Part shown: one piece after another, positions 60,651-64,000 of the stretch
Numbering within the stretch: the stretch's first letter is position 1
Layout: every line of letters begins with the position of its first letter
Assembly (NCBI RefSeq): GCF_030010625.1
Contig: NZ_JASCXN010000002.1
Span: 124,001 to 188,000, forward strand
Reading direction: 5' to 3'
DNA length: 64,000 nt
Source: Streptomyces sp. CC208A
GTDB taxonomy: Bacteria; Actinomycetota; Actinomycetes; Streptomycetales; Streptomycetaceae
The notes under the pieces: generated by a model
What the model saw: the letters and a program-made list of their open reading frames with translations, nothing else
The model's database searches: none
Told to the model about the DNA's origin: nothing
Program-made: the position numbers and the translations under genes

Positions 60651-63539
60651 TCATGTCCTGTCGTCGATCCCCGTGTCGGGAAGGGCCTCGCGTACGGCCT
60701 TGCGGGTGGTGCCGAGCTTCTTGAGGATGTGGGCCACATGCTGCTCGACGGTACGGGGGGAAACGAACAGCGCCTGAGCGATGTCCTGGTTGGTGGAGCC
60801 TTGGGCCAGCATTTCGGCGACCTGCCGCTCGCGCGGGGACAGCCGGCCACCGTAGCCCCGGCGGCCGCGCGCGGGCCGCTGTACCAGGCCGAGTCGGCTC
60901 AGGGTGTCCCGGCAGCGGGCGGCGTCGGCGGTGGCGCCGAGGCGGCTGTAGGTGTCGAGGGCCTCGGTGAGGTGGGCGGTCGAGGCGTCGGGCCGTGCGG
61001 GGGCGAATGCCCTGCCGGCGTACTCGGCCGCACGGGCTGCCTCGTACGGTCGGCCGATCGCCTTCCAGAGCCGCTGCGCCCGTGTGAAGAGCTCCGCGGC
61101 CGCAGCGGATTCGCCGACGTGGTGGAGCAGACCGCGGGCGAAGTGGAGCTCGGCGTCGGCGGCGGGCGTGTCGGCGTCGCGCAGGCCGCGTTCGGCGTCG
61201 TCGGCGAGCTGCTGGGCGTACCGGCGATCCGCGCGGGCCAGTGCCGCCTCGACCGCGACAGGGACCACGCCGGTCCCTCGCGCCCAGGCAGCGGCTTCCC
61301 GCAGCATGGCCACGGCGGGCTCGATCACGGCGAGGGCTTCCTCGAGCGAGCCCTGGGCGAGCTGGACGACCGCGATCCCGGACGCGGCCCGCAGCGCCGT
61401 GGTGACCTGCGACTCGCGCTCCCCGTACCCGGCGGCGAGACTCAGCTGCTCCAGCGCCCGGGAGCGTTGGCCCCTCGCGTTGGCCAACCGGCCCAGCAGC
61501 AAGGCCTGTTCGTGGCCCGCCATGGCGATGTCGGGGAATTCGGCGCCGAGGGCGGCGAAGTCCTCCTCCAGGCCGTCCCAGTGGCCTGCGAGGCCGTTCA
61601 GGCGCAGCAGGGCGATCCGGCTGTAGCACTCCAGGTGGGGGGTGCCGGCGCGGTGTGCGAGGTCGCGGCTCTCGGTGAGCAGGGCGCGGGCGCGGCGATC
61701 GTGTCCGAGTTCGATGGCGATGTCGCCGACGTTGTAGAGGGCACGGGCGGTCTGCCGCAGCACACCGGGGTCGCCGGAGCCACGGGGCAGTCGGTCGAGC
61801 AGGGGCCAGACGGCGGGGTCTCCCTGCCGGGCCATGAGAGTCAGGCGGGTGGCCTGTACGGCGGCGGTCACCGCATCGTCGGTGGTGCCGTGCAGGGTGC
61901 GCTCGGCCTGGTCGATCCACTTCCATGCCTGGTCGGAGCCGCCGCTGCGCTCGTTCATCGCCAGGGCGACCATCGCCCGGGCGGCTCGCTCCGGGCGGGT
62001 GGTCAGCTCCTCGACCGACCGGCGGATCTCCCGGAAGCCGTCGCGGTCTCCGCCGTGGTTGACCATGAGCAGGCCGAGCCCCAGACGGATCTCGCCCCGG
62101 GTGGCCTCCGACTGGCGTGGGTCGTCGATGAGCCGCCGCAGCAGGGTGACAGTGGCGGCATGGTCGGTGCTGTCGACCGAGATCCGGGCGAGCGAGAGGG
62201 CGGTTCGCGAACGGACCTCGTCCCCGAGGTCCGGCTGTTCGAGCATCCGGTGGAGCAGGGCGGCAGCGGTGCCGGTGTCGCCGAGAGCGATGGCCTGGTC
62301 GGCGGCGGCTTCGGCGCGGCGGAACCAGGCTTCGCGGTCTCCGGCGGCGAGCGTGTGGTGGGCCATCTGCACCAGTGGAGGCGGGGTCTGCCCCTCGAGT
62401 GCCTCGACGGCCCGCCGGTGGAGGCGGGTGCGCAGGGGGCCCGGCACGTTCTGGTAGGCGACCTGCTGGGCGAGGACGTGCCGGAAGACGTACAGGCCGA
62501 CGTCGTCCTCGCGGAGCACCGCGGCCTGCAACGCGTCGGTGAGGCCCCGCGCGCCCTGATCGGGATCAAGTCCGGCGACGGTGGTGAGCAGCGGCTCGGC
62601 GGCGGGGACGGCCAGGATGGCGGCGGCGTCGACGACCGCGGCGCCGGCGGGGGAGAGTCCGGCCAGGCGCTCGGTCACCGCCTCGCGCAGCCCCCTGGGG
62701 ACCTGGGTCTGTTCGAGGATCGCCACGGCGTCCTCGGCGTTGCCGCGCCGCCCCTGCTCGCCGAGGGTGATCAGGTCCTCTTCGGCGACCAGAGGCAGCC
62801 CCTCGCTGCGGTCGTACACGGCCCTGGCGAGGCCAGGGGTGGTGTGCGAGCCGAGGGCGGCGGTGGCCAGCTCCGCGACGTCGGCCTCGGTGAGCGGCGC
62901 CAAGGTGATCACCGTGCCGCCGGTGCCGGGCGGGTGGCGGTAGGCGGCGCCGAGGACGGGTGTACGGGGCGGCAGGTCCTCGGCACGGTACGTGAGCACC
63001 AGACTCAGCTCGGCGGGCAGGTCGCGCGCGAGCAGCAGGAGGAGCTCACGGGTGGCGTCGTCGACCCAGTGCATGTCCTCGACGACGATCACCGCCGGGC
63101 CCAGCGCGGCGAGCAGGGAGCGCACTGCCCGGACGAGCTGGTGGCGCTCGGCCTGCGGGTCGCCCGGTGGAGTCGGCGGCGGAGGGAGCCGGTCCGCCAG
63201 GTCGGGCAGCAGAGGTGCGAGGGCGCCGGACGCCGGCGGAAGGTCCGTGGCGGGCAACCCGGAGCCGGCCTTGGCCAGAGCGTCGATGAGCGGACCGTAG
63301 GGGTACGGTTCGCGCAGCGGCTGGCAGTAGCCGGTCAGCACGTGCCGGCCTTCGGCGGTCAGCGCGGCGGTGGCCTCGTGCACCAGGCGGGACTTGCCGA
63401 TTCCGGCCTCGCCCTCGATCAGTACGACGGCCGGCGGGCGCCGGACGGCGGCCAGCAGCGTGCCGAGCTCCCGTCGGCGGCCGACGAAGACGAAGCCGCC
63501 GCTGACAGGCGCCGCCTGCTGGCTGCTCGGCCGTGCCAC
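60651..63539 (-). CDS. LAL-type LuxR-family transcriptional activator
   Basis: A 962-residue large ATP-binding LuxR regulator. The N-terminal AAA domain carries Walker A VLIEGEAGIGKSRLVHEA near residue 38 and Walker B VIVVEDMHWVDDATRELL near residue 147. A long central part with TPR-like helical repeats follows. The C-terminal LuxR helix-turn-helix (residues about 895-955) reads LSPRERQVAEMLAQGSTNQDIAQALFVSPRTVEQHVAHILKKLG. LAL proteins are usually pathway activators in antibiotic clusters; no such cluster is visible here. ATG 63539. Confidence 0.94.
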   Translation of the reverse strand: MARPSSQQAAPVSGGFVFVGRRRELGTLLAAVRRPPAVVLIEGEAGIGKSRLVHEATAALTAEGRHVLTGYCQPLREPYPYGPLIDALAKAGSGLPATDLPPASGALAPLLPDLADRLPPPPTPPGDPQAERHQLVRAVRSLLAALGPAVIVVEDMHWVDDATRELLLLLARDLPAELSLVLTYRAEDLPPRTPVLGAAYRHPPGTGGTVITLAPLTEADVAELATAALGSHTTPGLARAVYDRSEGLPLVAEEDLITLGEQGRRGNAEDAVAILEQTQVPRGLREAVTERLAGLSPAGAAVVDAAAILAVPAAEPLLTTVAGLDPDQGARGLTDALQAAVLREDDVGLYVFRHVLAQQVAYQNVPGPLRTRLHRRAVEALEGQTPPPLVQMAHHTLAAGDREAWFRRAEAAADQAIALGDTGTAAALLHRMLEQPDLGDEVRSRTALSLARISVDSTDHAATVTLLRRLIDDPRQSEATRGEIRLGLGLLMVNHGGDRDGFREIRRSVEELTTRPERAARAMVALAMNERSGGSDQAWKWIDQAERTLHGTTDDAVTAAVQATRLTLMARQGDPAVWPLLDRLPRGSGDPGVLRQTARALYNVGDIAIELGHDRRARALLTESRDLAHRAGTPHLECYSRIALLRLNGLAGHWDGLEEDFAALGAEFPDIAMAGHEQALLLGRLANARGQRSRALEQLSLAAGYGERESQVTTALRAASGIAVVQLAQGSLEEALAVIEPAVAMLREAAAWARGTGVVPVAVEAALARADRRYAQQLADDAERGLRDADTPAADAELHFARGLLHHVGESAAAAELFTRAQRLWKAIGRPYEAARAAEYAGRAFAPARPDASTAHLTEALDTYSRLGATADAARCRDTLSRLGLVQRPARGRRGYGGRLSPRERQVAEMLAQGSTNQDIAQALFVSPRTVEQHVAHILKKLGTTRKAVREALPDTGIDDRT

Positions 63540-63634
63540 GCCACCACCTTCCCTGCCTGGTCAGGCTAGGTCCGGCGGTGACGAGCGGCAAGCGCGGCCG
63601 AGACCGCCCAAGGCCCTCGGTACGGTCGTTCCGA

Positions 63635-64000
63635 TCACCGGGCCGCGGGCGTCGGAGAGAGGGACAGTTCCACCATGACGCGGGTGCCGGCGGCCGTGCG
63701 CCGCAGAGTGCACCTGTCGGCGTATTCCTCGACCAGCCGCAGGCCGCGTCCACCGCAAGCCGGGTCGTCGATGACGTGCCGCGAACCGACGCCCGCGGCC
63801 TGCCGGGATCGCCAGCGGCCGCTGTCCTTGACCTGCACCGTCAGCATGTCGGCCGTCGTGGCCAGAATCAGGGTCACGTCCGGGCTTCCGCTGTGCCGCA
63901 CCGCGTTGGTCACCAGTTCGGTGACGACGAGGGCCAGCGCGGCCTCCGCATCCTCCGGGACGTCCCAGAGCCGTGCCGACGTCCGTGCGAAGCGCCGCAG
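63635..64000 (-). CDS. Anti-sigma-type regulatory ATPase (cut by right edge)
   Basis: The stop is at 63635 and the frame is open to the window's end, so the N-terminus is missing. Read from the edge: LRRFARTSARLWDVPEDAEAALALVVTELVTNAVRHSG contains the N box, then VQVKDSGRW and GGRGLRLVEEYADRCTLRRTAAGTRVMVEL the G boxes, the typical HATPase_c_2 fold of RsbW-like proteins. It lies 95 bp upstream of the LAL gene on the same strand; a functional link is possible but unproven. Confidence 0.82.
   Translation of the reverse strand: MRRFARTSARLWDVPEDAEAALALVVTELVTNAVRHSGSPDVTLILATTADMLTVQVKDSGRWRSRQAAGVGSRHVIDDPACGGRGLRLVEEYADRCTLRRTAAGTRVMVELSLSPTPAAR

Noticed and set aside
60642..63569. A 975-residue plus-strand frame opposite the LAL gene
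   Set aside because: Gly/Arg/Val-rich shadow translation without motifs; the LAL gene on the minus strand explains the DNA.
60651..64000. An antibiotic biosynthesis cluster suggested by the LAL regulator
   Set aside because: No polyketide, peptide or terpene synthase or tailoring gene accompanies it in this window.

Overview
The window is a 64 kb stretch of very GC-rich actinobacterial chromosome, almost certainly Streptomyces. Codons end overwhelmingly in G or C, and GTG starts and GA-rich Shine-Dalgarno sites are common. Mycothiol-type enzymes, a LAL regulator and a MurT/GatD pair are present. From memory, the order pfkA - urease - biotin genes - purB resembles a conserved block of Streptomyces chromosomes (not checked here). 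I see no tRNA, rRNA, CRISPR array, intact insertion sequence or prophage; this is mostly core housekeeping DNA with small lesions and accessory genes.

1-13.4 kb: tail of a PLP trans-sulfuration enzyme; a membrane-ACT-acetyltransferase fusion; a CPT-like kinase; an alpha/beta hydrolase; a HutC-type GntR regulator whose promoter is covered by a DasR-type operator; a ROK repressor; a mug-type DNA glycosylase gene broken by a short hairpin repeat; purB; an SGNH hydrolase diverging from an MDMPI protein across a perfect 16-bp palindrome; two tandem CBS/CorC-type membrane proteins; a GNAT and a VOC protein.

13.4-18 kb: biotin biosynthesis, bioB-bioA-bioD leftward and bioF rightward from a shared control region with inverted and tandem repeats. 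BioB carries a Cys/His-rich tail.

18-22.5 kb: an anti-sigma-type ATPase, a deaminase, an NlpC/P60 cell-wall hydrolase behind a ydaO-type (c-di-AMP) riboswitch, a ClpP homologue lacking the catalytic His, a Phd/YefM antitoxin without a visible toxin, and a deletion scar fusing a truncated permease head-to-head with a truncated TetR gene.

22.6-27.2 kb: urease operon ureABCFGD, tightly overlapped, with a possible GlnR site upstream. 27.2-35 kb: PlsC-type acyltransferase, DUF3048 lipoprotein, PRC-barrel protein, CtaG-type assembly factor, pfkA, the murT-gatD lipid II amidation pair, and peptide deformylase.

35-47.2 kb: TetR/acyl-CoA dehydrogenase divergent pair with promoter and operator visible, cytochrome P450, PrmC-like methyltransferase, glutathione peroxidase, small zinc-finger-like protein, thioesterase II, DUF3516 helicase, YdjM-type membrane protein, secreted lipase.

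47.2-64 kb: a heterodimeric ABC exporter with one predicted dead ATP site, a secreted trypsin-like protease gene broken by two compensating frameshifts, a PPTase-like orphan, a large FAD/Fe-S dehydrogenase, a MarR-controlled ABC exporter, a 19-residue membrane micropeptide gene with its own terminator, a flavin monooxygenase, a YjbQ protein, a LAL-family LuxR regulator and an edge-truncated regulatory ATPase.

All functions are inferred by reading motifs; no database search was run. Several long open frames were trimmed to internal starts that have ribosome binding sites or fit family lengths.
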